From the NCBI RefSeq assembly GCF_905120345.1, contig NZ_CAJHOA010000002.1, forward strand, positions 415,773 through 479,772: 64,000 bases of DNA, read 5' to 3'. This document shows positions 18,072-26,134 of this stretch, in pieces. Source of the DNA: Denitrificimonas caeni (lineage in GTDB: Bacteria > Pseudomonadota > Gammaproteobacteria > Pseudomonadales > Pseudomonadaceae). Below the pieces are notes generated by a model. It worked only from the letters and a program-made list of their open reading frames with translations, made no database searches and was not told the origin of the DNA. Both the position numbers and the translations under genes were made by a program. Every line of letters starts with the position of its first letter. The stretch's first letter is position 1.

Positions 18072-19355
18072 TTAAATACTCAGGCGAATCGCTAAGGCGC
18101 TGAGGGTTACCAACAATACTGGCAGCGTCAGCACTACACCGACCTTAAAGTAATAACCCCAGCTGATTTGGATATTTTTACGTGCCAGCACATGCAGCCA
18201 CAGCAGTGTGGCCAAACTACCAATTGGAGTGATTTTCGGTCCCAAGTCGGCACCAATCACATTGGCATAGACCATCGCCTGCTTAATCACCCCATCGACG
18301 CCAGCGGCATCAATCGACAGTGCACCGACCAATACTGTGGGCATGTTATTCATTATGGAGGACAGCACAGCGGTGAGCAGTCCCGTGCCCAAAGTCGCCG
18401 TCCACAAGCCCTGCGCGGCAAAGATATTTAACAGCTGGGCAATATAATCAGTGAGACCGGCATTTTTTAAGCCGTAGACCACCAGATACATGCCTAACGA
18501 AAACACCACCACTTGCCATGGCGCTTCCTTCAGCACTTTAGTGGTGCTAATCACCTGACCACGGGCGGCAATCAGATACAACAACAGCGCACAGACTGCA
18601 GCAATCACACTGATCGGTACACCCAGCGGCTCAATCACAAAAAAACCCAACAGCAATAAGCCTAACACCCACCAACCCGCCACAAAGGTTGCGTGATCAC
18701 GGATCGCTTCTTTAGGCAGCTTGAGCTCATTCAAAGCATACGTCGCCGGTAAGTCTTTACGGAAGAACCAAAGCAACATCGCCAAGCTGGCAGCGATACT
18801 GACAACGTTCACCGGCACCATCACCGTCGCGTATTCATTAAAGCTGAGATTAAAGTAATCCGCAGAAACGATATTGACCAAATTCGACACCACAAAAGGC
18901 AAGCTGGCGGTATCGGCAATAAAGCCTGCGGCCATGACAAATGCCAACGTCGCCGCTGGGGAAAAACGCAGCGCCAACAGCATGGTGATCACAATCGGTG
19001 TAATAATTAACGCGGCACCATCATTGGCAAATAACGCCGACACCGCAGCGCCCAACAGCACAATAAAAGCAAATAATTTGCGCCCACTGCCGCCGCCCCA
19101 ACGCGCCACATGCAATGCGGCCCATTCAAAGAAACCGGCTTCATCGAGCAGCAAACTGATAATAATAATGGCGATAAAGGTGGCCGTAGCATTCCAGACA
19201 ATCTGCCAAACCAGAGCAATATCCGCCAATTCAACCACACCACTGAGCAACGCCAATAGCGCACCAAAAGAGGCACTCCAACCCACGCCCAGCCCGCGCG
19301 GCTGCCAAATGACTAAGACAATCGTAATCAGAAAAATCAGCAACGCGATCAGCAT
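18072..19355 (-). CDS. arsB: Arsenite efflux permease ArsB
   Basis: A 427-residue inner-membrane permease that exports As(III) and Sb(III) using the proton gradient. It has about 12 transmembrane segments and typical ArsB sequence from the start ([17 protein letters not shown]) through [11 protein letters not shown] and [10 protein letters not shown] to [20 protein letters not shown]. The ATG at 19355 matches the family N-terminus. A GTG at 19364 is also in frame. The ribosome site is weak. It sits between arsR and arsH. No arsA ATPase and no arsC reductase are in the window. Confidence 0.97.
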   Translation of the reverse strand: MLIALLIFLITIVLVIWQPRGLGVGWSASFGALLALLSGVVELADIALVWQIVWNATATFIAIIIISLLLDEAGFFEWAALHVARWGGGSGRKLFAFIVLLGAAVSALFANDGAALIITPIVITMLLALRFSPAATLAFVMAAGFIADTASLPFVVSNLVNIVSADYFNLSFNEYATVMVPVNVVSIAASLAMLLWFFRKDLPATYALNELKLPKEAIRDHATFVAGWWVLGLLLLGFFVIEPLGVPISVIAAVCALLLYLIAARGQVISTTKVLKEAPWQVVVFSLGMYLVVYGLKNAGLTDYIAQLLNIFAAQGLWTATLGTGLLTAVLSSIMNNMPTVLVGALSIDAAGVDGVIKQAMVYANVIGADLGPKITPIGSLATLLWLHVLARKNIQISWGYYFKVGVVLTLPVLLVTLSALAIRLSI

Positions 19356-19391
19356 GAACAACACTCAGTCAGTGGAAATAATTGGAAGGGT

Positions 19392-19742
19392 TTAGTTACA
19401 TACTGGCTGGTTGAGCGGCCCGCGCTCCATCGCCTGCAAACGCAGTAGATCACCCACCAACCACTGCTGATTAGCCGCGAGGGTTTGCTGCAGAATGCTC
19501 AGCACCCAAACCGGCAACTCTGGATGCAAACGGTAATACACCCACTGCCCTTGGCGACGATCCAACAACACGCCTGTGCTACGCAATAAGGACAAATGTC
19601 GCGAAATCTTCGGTTGGCTTGCCTGCAGACTTTCGGTCAACTCACAGACACAAAGCTCACCTGCACTGGCAAGCAATAAAGCAATCCGCAGCCGCGTATC
19701 ATCAGCGAGACTTTTAAACACCTCAGTAGGTGTGAGTTGCAT
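19392..19742 (-). CDS. arsR: ArsR-family arsenite-responsive repressor
   Basis: A 116-residue winged-helix repressor. The As(III)-binding site is ELCVCELTESL, with Cys31 and Cys33 at the start of the recognition helix, followed by QASQPKISRHLSLLRSTGVL and the wing RRQGQWVYYRL. When arsenite binds the cysteines the protein leaves the operator. It heads the arsR-arsB-arsH operon and probably represses itself. The upstream AT-rich region holds a CATATATG palindrome. Confidence 0.96.
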   Translation of the reverse strand: MQLTPTEVFKSLADDTRLRIALLLASAGELCVCELTESLQASQPKISRHLSLLRSTGVLLDRRQGQWVYYRLHPELPVWVLSILQQTLAANQQWLVGDLLRLQAMERGPLNQPVCN

Positions 19743-19798
19743 AAGGAAAGCCCTTCTAGAGTAAGGCAGTAAAACGAAAGCTGAACAACCAGCAGAGA

Positions 19799-19835
19799 AG
19801 CTTATATGCTAAACCACATATATGGAAAAGTGAAT
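19799..19835 (-). promoter_or_regulatory. Probable ars operator/promoter region
   Basis: About 60-90 bases upstream of arsR. On the minus strand a TATAAG (-10-like) lies at 19801-19806, and an 8-bp palindrome CATATATG at 19817-19824 would fall in the spacer, where a repressor would block RNA polymerase. The -35 element is not clear. This is an inferred site. Confidence 0.4.
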
Positions 19836-19935
19836 ATACGGGTTTTCGAATACTCTGTAAATGTAGAAGAAGTGTCTTTAAAGACAGTTTGCGTTAACGT
19901 GGATTTAAAAAGTAATCAATGGCATCAAAGCTCTC

Positions 19936-19962
19936 GGGCGACCTTAGCCAAACAGGTCGCCC
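19936..19962 (-). terminator. Hairpin after the short-chain dehydrogenase gene
   Basis: A perfect 9-bp stem, GGGCGACCT (19936-19944) with AGGTCGCCC (19954-19962), and a 9-base loop, nine bases past the SDR stop. The T-tract is poor (GAGAGCTTT on the minus strand), so termination may be partial. Confidence 0.6.
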
Positions 19963-19970
19963 AGGCTTAC

Positions 19971-20801
19971 TTATAAGCCAAAGGTTTCCTTTACCTTCTC
20001 TTCGAATGTTTTGTCATCCATGCTCTTGCGCATTGGCACAAACAGCTCGGATTCCTTGCCAACCTCAACGGCAATAGCGCTCGCCTCATCCTCGATAATG
20101 TTTTTCACCGCTTGTGCGATAGGCAGTGGATCAGGGCCTTCGTTGATGGCATTAGCCACAATCGGAACGAAATGAGCTACGAGATCTTTATAAGGTGAGT
20201 CCTCACTGGTGGTTTTGCTGTTGGCGACCAGCCCTTTTTTGACAAAGTTGGTTCCAAACAAACCGGCCAGAACAGAGTGCACTCGTATACCAAAGGGAGC
20301 CACTTCAAATCTCAGGGAGTCGGTAATCCCCTCAACGGCATATTTGCTGGCGTTGTAATGCGACAGCAAAGGCAGGCCCATCTTCCCGAGGAAGGAAGAA
20401 ATATTGATTACCACACCACTTTGCGCTGCGCGCATGTGTGGCAGGACTTCGCGGGTCATCTTGATGAGGCCAAAAACATTCACATCGAATTGCTTGAATA
20501 TCTCCTCATCCGTGCCTTCTTCCAGCGTCGCCAGCAGTCCAAAACCCGCATTATTGACCAGGACGTCGATTTTCCCTTCTTTGCCTATAACATGCTGGAC
20601 GGCTTTCTGAATCGATGCGATATCCTGTACATCAAGCGCCACAGTATTAAGTTTGACGCCGCGCTTTTCGGCCTCATCCAGCAGTTCCTCACTGCTATTT
20701 CTTACCCCGGCATATACGCTATAGCCATGCTTAGCCAGCAACAGCGCGGTTTCCTTGCCCATACCGGACGTCGCGCCAGTGATCAAGACGGTCTTACTCA
20801 T
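19971..20801 (-). CDS. Short-chain dehydrogenase/reductase
   Basis: A 276-residue classical SDR with a Rossmann fold. The cofactor motif is TGATSGMGK at residues 8-16. VNNAGFG is the structural NNAG motif. The catalytic Ser is in NISSF, and Tyr-Lys in YNASK. After the first strand an Arg (GVRN) sits where NADP(H)-preferring SDRs have a basic residue, so NADP is more likely. The substrate is unknown. A GAAAGGA ribosome site precedes the ATG. It seems monocistronic, ending at a hairpin. Confidence 0.92.
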   Translation of the reverse strand: MSKTVLITGATSGMGKETALLLAKHGYSVYAGVRNSSEELLDEAEKRGVKLNTVALDVQDIASIQKAVQHVIGKEGKIDVLVNNAGFGLLATLEEGTDEEIFKQFDVNVFGLIKMTREVLPHMRAAQSGVVINISSFLGKMGLPLLSHYNASKYAVEGITDSLRFEVAPFGIRVHSVLAGLFGTNFVKKGLVANSKTTSEDSPYKDLVAHFVPIVANAINEGPDPLPIAQAVKNIIEDEASAIAVEVGKESELFVPMRKSMDDKTFEEKVKETFGL

Positions 20802-21293
20802 GATGGGATCCTTTCAAGTCAATAGATGTTGGTTTGCTGTGATTACTCAGCAGCTAAGGATTCAACAAACTGAGCACAAAGTAGCGAAACTCTGGCCATC
20901 AAGCTGACGGCATACTGGATGTCATTAATGAATATTGCTTCCATTGCACGGCAAAATAACCCTCTGCCGGACCAAACAAATACTTTTACTCTGAGTATCG
21001 CCAACTGCTCAATTGTTTCATCATGCTAAACGAATGTGCTCATATCGGCCAGAAGTGAGCGTGTAAGTAGCCGAATGATTTTGGATGCCAATCTAGGATG
21101 CTTGGCGAGGTAGCTGGCATCGCTGACCGCGTAACTTACTCGCAGAAGTGTGCATTGTGCGCGTATAAAAAGTCTGTCAAACACGCAACCAACACTCCAA
21201 AAACGCCTGATCCCATGCACTTAATACTAATCAAGGCGCGTAGCAGGCATTCGATTTAGTCTTCTTAGAGGTTTATCCACTAGAGGATTTCAC
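20802..21293. other. Divergent intergenic region between the SDR and DUF2249 genes
   Basis: About 490 bases. A 64-residue minus-strand frame at 21026-21220 has no ribosome site and is Arg/Cys-rich noise. The right end holds a possible Anr/FNR site. Promoters of both flanking genes must lie here. I see no repeat or RNA gene. Confidence 0.5.
21221..21234 (+). promoter_or_regulatory. Candidate Anr/FNR box upstream of the DUF2249 gene
   Basis: TTAAT-ACTA-ATCAA differs from the FNR/Anr consensus TTGAT-N4-ATCAA by one base. It lies about 60 bases before the GTG start, where a class II activator site would be. DUF2249 genes are often part of anaerobic or nitrogen-oxide regulons, and this organism has nos genes, so the site makes sense, but it is inferred from a 14-base match. 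Confidence 0.45.
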
Positions 21294-21557
21294 GTGAGCA
21301 CTCCGACTGCAGAGACAGAATTCCGTTACACCCCCTATTCGCTTGATGCTCGTGCTATTGCGCACCGCTTTCGCCATTCGGCTATTTTTGGTGCGTTGGA
21401 TTCACTGAATCCAGGTGAAGCAATGCGCTTTGTCAACGATCACGATCCGCTGCCGTTGCTCAGTCAGATGCGCGAACGCTATGGCGAGCGTGTGCAAATT
21501 GTTTACCAGCAGCGTGAGCCAGGTGCGATCATGATTGATTTCATCGTAGTTGCGTAG
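21294..21557 (+). CDS. DUF2249 domain protein
   Basis: An 87-residue cytoplasmic protein covering one DUF2249 domain. The family pattern is visible: LDARAIAHRFRHSAIFGALDSLNPGEAMRF split by short loops, then VNDHDPLPLL and a C-terminal strand ending IDFIVV. The start is a GTG with an AGAGGA ribosome site eight bases upstream. DUF2249 proteins are TusA-like small alpha/beta proteins, often found next to denitrification or hemerythrin genes. No biochemical role is established. It is a single unit closed by a strong terminator. Confidence 0.85.
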   Translation: MSTPTAETEFRYTPYSLDARAIAHRFRHSAIFGALDSLNPGEAMRFVNDHDPLPLLSQMRERYGERVQIVYQQREPGAIMIDFIVVA

Positions 21558-21575
21558 ATTTCAGCTGAGCCAATA

Positions 21576-21610
21576 AAAACGCCCGATACATTTAATGCAT
21601 CGGGCGTTTT
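21576..21610. terminator. Bidirectional intrinsic terminator (DUF2249 gene / ahpF)
   Basis: A perfect 12-bp stem, AAAACGCCCGAT (21576-21587) with ATCGGGCGTTTT (21599-21610), and an 11-base loop. The A-start and T-end let it work in both directions. It closes the DUF2249 gene on the plus strand and can catch ahpF transcripts on the minus strand. Confidence 0.9.
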
Positions 21611-21704
21611 AAGTTACAGCATGCCTAAATCTAAACCTGAACGACTCTTCTTATATTGCTGTTAACGGCTTCCAATCAACGTTTAAAAATGGTCTGTGCG
21701 ATAG

Positions 21705-23258
21705 TTACGAACGAATAATATGATCAAAGGCACTCAGTGACGCTTTTGAACCTTCGCCCATCGCGATGATGATTTGCTTGTAAGGCACAGTAGTCACATC
21801 ACCTGCCGCAAAGACGCCGGGGATATTGGTGGCGCAACGTGCATCCACTTCAATTTCGCCGTGCTTAGATAGCGTAACAGTGTCTTTCAGCCAGTCGCTG
21901 TTGGGCAGTAAACCAATCTGCACAAAGATACCTTCCAGCTCAACATTGTGTAACTCATCGGTCGCGCGATCTTTGTAGACTAGACCAGTGATTTTGCTGC
22001 CATCTCCGACTGCTTCAGTGGTTAAAGCATTTTTAATCACAGTCACGTTAGGCAAGCTGTTGAGTTTTTTCTGCAAGACTTCATCGGCACGCAGTTTGGT
22101 ATCAAACTCAAGCAAAGTCACGTGCTTAACCAAGCCCGCCAAGTCGATTGCTGCCTCAACCCCGGAGTTACCACCACCAATCACTGCAACACGTTTACCT
22201 TTGTATAAAGGACCATCACAGTGTGGGCAGTATGCAACACCGCGGTTACGGTACTCTTGCTCGCCGGGTACATTCATTTCGCGCCAGCGGGCACCGGTAG
22301 AAAGAATCACAGTTTTCGCTTGTAAGCGTGCGCCTGATTCAAACTCAACAGTGTGTAAACCGCCCTGCTCTGTGGCTGGGATTAAACGGCTGGCACGTTG
22401 TAAGTTCATCACATCGATATCGTATTCACGCACATGTTCTTCCATGGCACGCACCAGTTTTGGACCTTCAGTTTCTGTGACAGAAATAAAGTTTTCAATC
22501 GACATGGTATCCAGTACTTGGCCACCAAAACGCTCAGCGGCGATACCGGTACGAATACCTTTACGTGCAGCGTAAATAGACGCGGCGGCGCCAGCTGGAC
22601 CACCACCAATCACCAGTACGTCAAAGGCTTCTTTTTCATTCAGCTTAGCCGCTTCACGGGCACCGCTGCCGGTGTCGACTTTCGCCAGAATCTGCTCAAC
22701 GTCCATGCGGCCTTGGCCAAACATTTCGCCGTTAAGGAAAATCATCGGTACTGACATCACCTGACGCTGTTCAACTTCATCTTGGAACAGCGCGCCATCA
22801 ATCGCGACGTGACTGATTTTCGGATTGAGTACGGCCATTAAGTTCAGTGCTTGCACAACATCTGGGCAGTTCTGGCAAGACAGTGAGAAGTAGGTTTCAA
22901 AATTGTATTCGCCGTCTAAATTGGCAACCTGCTCAATCACCTCTTGGCCTAACTTCGATGGGTGTCCGCCAACTTGCAGCAGCGCCAACACCAATGAAGT
23001 GAACTCATGACCCATTGGGATACCAGCAAAACGTAAGCTGATGTCACCACCAATGCGATTTAACGCAAAGGAAGGTTTGCGTGCATCATCACCGTCGGTA
23101 CGTAAGGTGATGTTGTCACTCATGCCGGCTATTTCTTCCAGCAAGTTCTGCAATTCTGTAGATTTTGCACCATTATCAAGAGACGCAACAATCTCGAAGG
23201 GTTGCGTCACCTTCTCTAGATAAGCCTGTAATTGTCCTTTTAAATTTGCGTCTAACAT
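21705..23258 (-). CDS. ahpF: Alkyl hydroperoxide reductase subunit F
   Basis: A 517-residue flavoprotein that passes electrons from NADH to AhpC. The N-terminal tandem thioredoxin-fold domain carries the CxxC in LSCQNCPD near residue 131. The FAD motif is [18 protein letters not shown]. The NADH domain has [12 protein letters not shown], and the redox CxxC is CPHCDG. The C-terminal FAD motif is FAAGDVTT. I place the start at the ATG at 23258 ([11 protein letters not shown]). It lies downstream of ahpC on the same strand, with a hairpin between them. Confidence 0.97.
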   Translation of the reverse strand: MLDANLKGQLQAYLEKVTQPFEIVASLDNGAKSTELQNLLEEIAGMSDNITLRTDGDDARKPSFALNRIGGDISLRFAGIPMGHEFTSLVLALLQVGGHPSKLGQEVIEQVANLDGEYNFETYFSLSCQNCPDVVQALNLMAVLNPKISHVAIDGALFQDEVEQRQVMSVPMIFLNGEMFGQGRMDVEQILAKVDTGSGAREAAKLNEKEAFDVLVIGGGPAGAAASIYAARKGIRTGIAAERFGGQVLDTMSIENFISVTETEGPKLVRAMEEHVREYDIDVMNLQRASRLIPATEQGGLHTVEFESGARLQAKTVILSTGARWREMNVPGEQEYRNRGVAYCPHCDGPLYKGKRVAVIGGGNSGVEAAIDLAGLVKHVTLLEFDTKLRADEVLQKKLNSLPNVTVIKNALTTEAVGDGSKITGLVYKDRATDELHNVELEGIFVQIGLLPNSDWLKDTVTLSKHGEIEVDARCATNIPGVFAAGDVTTVPYKQIIIAMGEGSKASLSAFDHIIRS

Positions 23259-23292
23259 GATTGATGTACTCCAAAATCTGTTTTTTGAATGT

Positions 23293-23322
23293 AAAACGCC
23301 CGAGCGGTGTGCGCCCGGGCGT
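23293..23322 (-). terminator. Hairpin between ahpC and ahpF
   Basis: A 7-bp stem, ACGCCCG (23296-23302) with CGGGCGT (23316-23322), followed on the minus strand by TTTTAC. It sits between ahpC and ahpF and probably reduces, rather than abolishes, read-through, which fits the usual excess of AhpC over AhpF. Confidence 0.7.
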
Positions 23323-23380
23323 CGGACGCTTACCAGTTGGATCACAACTTAGTAAGCTAGGATTAAGCTAAGGTTTAACC

Positions 23381-23944
23381 TTAGATTTTACCTACGAGGT
23401 CTAATGAAGGAGACAATGTTGCTTCACCTTCTTTCCACTTCGCTGGGCACACTTCACCTGGGTGAGCGGCCACGTACTGTGCTGCTTTAACTTTACGCAG
23501 TAATTCTTGTGCGTCACGACCCACACCACCGGCGTTGATTTCAACGATTTGAATTTTGCCGTCTGGATCGATAACGAATGTACCACGATCAGCCAGACCC
23601 GCTTCTTCAATCATCACACCGAAGTTACGGGTGATTTGACCAGTTGGATCACCGATCATTGGGTACTCAATTTTGCCAATTTCTGGTGAAGTGTCGTGCC
23701 ATGCTTTGTGGGTGAAATGGGTATCAGTTGATACTGAGTAGATTTCTACGCCCAATTTTTTAAAGGTTGCGTAGTTGTCAGCTAGGTCACCCAGCTCAGT
23801 TGGGCAAACAAAGGTGAAGTCAGCTGGGTAGAAAAATACGACTGACCATTTGCCTTTCATGTCTGCTTCGCTAACTTCAACGAACTCGCCGTTGTGGAAT
23901 GCAGTTGCTTTAAACGCTTTTACTTCGCTATTAATGTAAGACAT
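23381..23944 (-). CDS. ahpC: Alkyl hydroperoxide reductase subunit C (peroxiredoxin)
   Basis: A 187-residue typical 2-Cys peroxiredoxin that reduces H2O2, organic peroxides and peroxynitrite. The peroxidatic residue is Cys47 in FTFVCPTE and the resolving residue is Cys166 in GEVCPAKW, both in the canonical places. GGVGRD (the GGLG-type loop) is present, with Val instead of Leu. The ATG follows a spaced AAAGGAAT ribosome site. It is the first gene of ahpC-ahpF. OxyR control is likely by analogy, but no convincing OxyR site could be pointed out. Confidence 0.98.
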   Translation of the reverse strand: MSYINSEVKAFKATAFHNGEFVEVSEADMKGKWSVVFFYPADFTFVCPTELGDLADNYATFKKLGVEIYSVSTDTHFTHKAWHDTSPEIGKIEYPMIGDPTGQITRNFGVMIEEAGLADRGTFVIDPDGKIQIVEINAGGVGRDAQELLRKVKAAQYVAAHPGEVCPAKWKEGEATLSPSLDLVGKI

Positions 23945-24018
23945 TTAATAATTCCTTTGTGGGGTTAAGAACTTTACGGGATTAATACTAGGCCACTTCA
24001 GCCGTTAGGTATAATTGA

Positions 24019-24069
24019 TTGATGACATTACTACGATAGCTTTTAGTAATCGATTCATTTTATCATCAA
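24019..24069. repeat. Inverted repeat in the ahpC/cca divergent promoter region
   Basis: TTGATGA (24019-24025) and TCATCAA (24063-24069) are 7-base arms around a 37-base AT-rich spacer. They lie upstream of ahpC. It could be a regulator site. A partial OxyR-like ATAG is inside at 24036-24039, but its partner CTAT is degenerate. Confidence 0.35.
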
Positions 24070-24110
24070 TTAAACATTCCTATCACAGCCTCGATGACGA
24101 AAAGCCAGCG

Positions 24111-24143
24111 ACCCAATAGTAGATACAAATACATCTATTGGGT
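24111..24143. repeat. Inverted repeat upstream of cca
   Basis: ACCCAATAG (24111-24119) pairs with CTATTGGGT (24135-24143) around a 15-base loop, with an extra AGAT/ATCT match inside. No T-run follows on either strand, so it is more likely an operator or leader hairpin than a terminator. Confidence 0.45.
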
Positions 24144-24226
24144 TCCGCCGCACAATACTGTAGTCAGCACAGGATAGTGATTTACAGGTATCCTTACCGT
24201 AACAGCTATTTAAGGTACGTCTCTGT

Positions 24227-25462
24227 ATGCAGATTTTCAAGGTCGGTGGTGCCGTACGCGATCAACTTTTAGGTCGCGCAGTCAAGGATATTGATTGGGT
24301 GGTAGTCGGCGCCTCGCCAGAGCAGATGCGCGCAAAAGGCTATCGTCCGGTCGGCGATGACTTTCCGGTGTTCTTACATCCGCACAGCGGTGAAGAATAT
24401 GCCTTGGCCCGTACTGAGCGCAAAAATGGTCATGGCTATGGTGGTTTTACTTTCCATACCAGTCCAGATGTGACCTTGGAAGAAGATTTGCTGCGCCGCG
24501 ATCTGACCGTTAATGCCATGGCGCTCGCCGATGACGGCAGCCTGATTGACCCCTATGGTGGCCAAGCTGACTTAGCCGCAGGCATTTTGCGCCATGTCTC
24601 ACCCGCCTTTGCCGAAGACCCACTTCGCGTATTGCGTGTGGCACGTTTTGCCGCACGCTATGCTTATTTAGGCTTTCGTGTGGCCAGCGAAACCTTGGCG
24701 TTGATGCGCGTGCTGACTGAGTCGGGTGAATTACAGCATTTAACTGCTGAGCGTATCTGGCAAGAATTTGCCTGTGCGCTGATGGAAGATAATCCAGAAG
24801 TGTTCCTGCAAGTGTTGCGTGACTGCGGTGCCTTAAAAGCGCTGCTGCCTGAAGTTGATCTGTTATTTGGCGTGCCACAACCGGCTGAGCATCACCCGGA
24901 AGTTGACACCGGCGTACACATCTTAAGTGTCTTGCAACAATGTGTGCGTTTTCAGCAAACGCTTAATATTCGTTGGGCGTGCTTGCTGCATGATTTAGGT
25001 AAAGGCATTACCGATCCGGAGCTGTGGCCACGTCATCTGGGTCATGAAAAAAAGGGTTTAGCGCTGATTAAGAAAGTTAATAAGCGTTTTAAAGCACCCA
25101 ATGACTGCGCTGAATTAGCCGTGTTGGTCGGCGAATACCACACCCATGCCCACCGTGCGCTGGAGTTACGACCAGAAACCTTATTAAAATTATTAATGAC
25201 CTTCGATATTATGCGCCGACCGCAACGCTTTGCTGATTTTGTTGCTGCCAGTGAGATGGATTCACGCGGGCGTTTAGGTCTTGAAGACCGTCTCTATCCG
25301 CAAGCGGATTATTTGCGCTGTGCCGCTGAAGTAGTGCGCTCCGTGAGTGTAAAACCTCTGTTGGAGCAGGGCTTGCAAGGTGCAGAACTGGGTTTGGCTT
25401 TGAATGCTGAGCGTTTGCGCACCTTACAAACCTATGTCGCCAACGCTCGCGCAACGAACTAA
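24227..25462 (+). CDS. cca: Multifunctional CCA-adding enzyme (with HD phosphohydrolase)
   Basis: A 411-residue class II tRNA nucleotidyltransferase that adds or repairs the 3' CCA end of tRNAs. The N-terminal motif is [11 protein letters not shown], with the catalytic DxD pair at Asp21/Asp23. [10 protein letters not shown] follows. The RxxR-type ERIWQEF region is in the neck. A C-terminal HD domain (LLHDLGKG at about residue 254, [12 protein letters not shown]) gives the long gammaproteobacterial type with 2',3'-cyclic phosphodiesterase activity. Length matches the E. coli enzyme. It diverges from ahpC. Confidence 0.98.
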   Translation: MQIFKVGGAVRDQLLGRAVKDIDWVVVGASPEQMRAKGYRPVGDDFPVFLHPHSGEEYALARTERKNGHGYGGFTFHTSPDVTLEEDLLRRDLTVNAMALADDGSLIDPYGGQADLAAGILRHVSPAFAEDPLRVLRVARFAARYAYLGFRVASETLALMRVLTESGELQHLTAERIWQEFACALMEDNPEVFLQVLRDCGALKALLPEVDLLFGVPQPAEHHPEVDTGVHILSVLQQCVRFQQTLNIRWACLLHDLGKGITDPELWPRHLGHEKKGLALIKKVNKRFKAPNDCAELAVLVGEYHTHAHRALELRPETLLKLLMTFDIMRRPQRFADFVAASEMDSRGRLGLEDRLYPQADYLRCAAEVVRSVSVKPLLEQGLQGAELGLALNAERLRTLQTYVANARATN

Positions 25463-25471
25463 AAAATAGTC

Positions 25472-26119
25472 TTAATCGCTCACTGCCACGCCACGCAGGG
25501 CCAGCGAATCAACTAAGTCGGCGGCAATCGCCATCCCAACCAAATCAGGCAAAGTCTGCGCTTGCATATGCTTCATTACGCGTGAGCGGTAGAGATCGAT
25601 GGTCTTCACGCTAATGCCCAATTGCTCAGCGATTTCACGATTGGTATAGCCTTGTACCAACGGCAGTAGCACATCACTTTCACGCGGCGTAAGGCTGGCA
25701 ATACGCTGCACAACAGCACCGAGCAGACTCTCACTAGCGAGTTCATTAAAACGATTCAGTACCTGCTGGACGCTGTCTAACAGCAGCTGCTCGTTATAGG
25801 GCTTTTCAATAAAGTCCACCGCGCCAGCACGAAAGGCGCGCACCACAATGGGGACATCAGCATGACCACTGACAAAAATAATCGGCAAATCCAGCCCTCT
25901 GCTACGCAAAGCTTCTTGCACATTCAGCCCGCCCATACCCGGCATACGTACATCTAAAATAACGCAGGCATGACTGCTAGCCAGCTTGGCATCAAGAAAC
26001 GCCTGGCCACTGATAAAAGGGATAGCGCGCAAGCCGATCGACTCCAGCAACCATACCGTTGAATCCAACATACCCTGATCATCATCCACTACATATACGA
26101 TCTGCTCTACTGCACTCAT
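25472..26119 (-). CDS. FixJ/NarL-type response regulator (BfiR-like)
   Basis: A 215-residue two-component regulator. The receiver domain (1-125) has the acidic pocket VDDD, phospho-acceptor Asp56 in VILDVRMPG, the Ser/Thr switch FVSGHAD and Lys in FIEKPY. The LuxR-type helix-turn-helix (150-205) has LTPRESDVLLPLVQGYTNREIA and KTIDLYRSRVM. The FixJ subfamily usually activates promoters. It lies 15 bases downstream of the histidine kinase gene and is clearly its partner. From memory the arrangement beside an AMP-ligase/acyl-CoA dehydrogenase operon matches P. aeruginosa BfiR (PA4196). That identity is inference. Confidence 0.9.
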   Translation of the reverse strand: MSAVEQIVYVVDDDQGMLDSTVWLLESIGLRAIPFISGQAFLDAKLASSHACVILDVRMPGMGGLNVQEALRSRGLDLPIIFVSGHADVPIVVRAFRAGAVDFIEKPYNEQLLLDSVQQVLNRFNELASESLLGAVVQRIASLTPRESDVLLPLVQGYTNREIAEQLGISVKTIDLYRSRVMKHMQAQTLPDLVGMAIAADLVDSLALRGVAVSD

Positions 26120-26134
26120 GTTAAGTCCTTATAA

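Noticed and set aside
21026-21220. 64-residue minus-strand open frame
   Set aside because: No ribosome site, Arg/Cys/Ser-rich, no family features.
24035-24054. OxyR site upstream of ahpC
   Set aside because: Only one of the ATAG/CTAT half-sites is recognisable. The second is degenerate, so it is not reported as a site.
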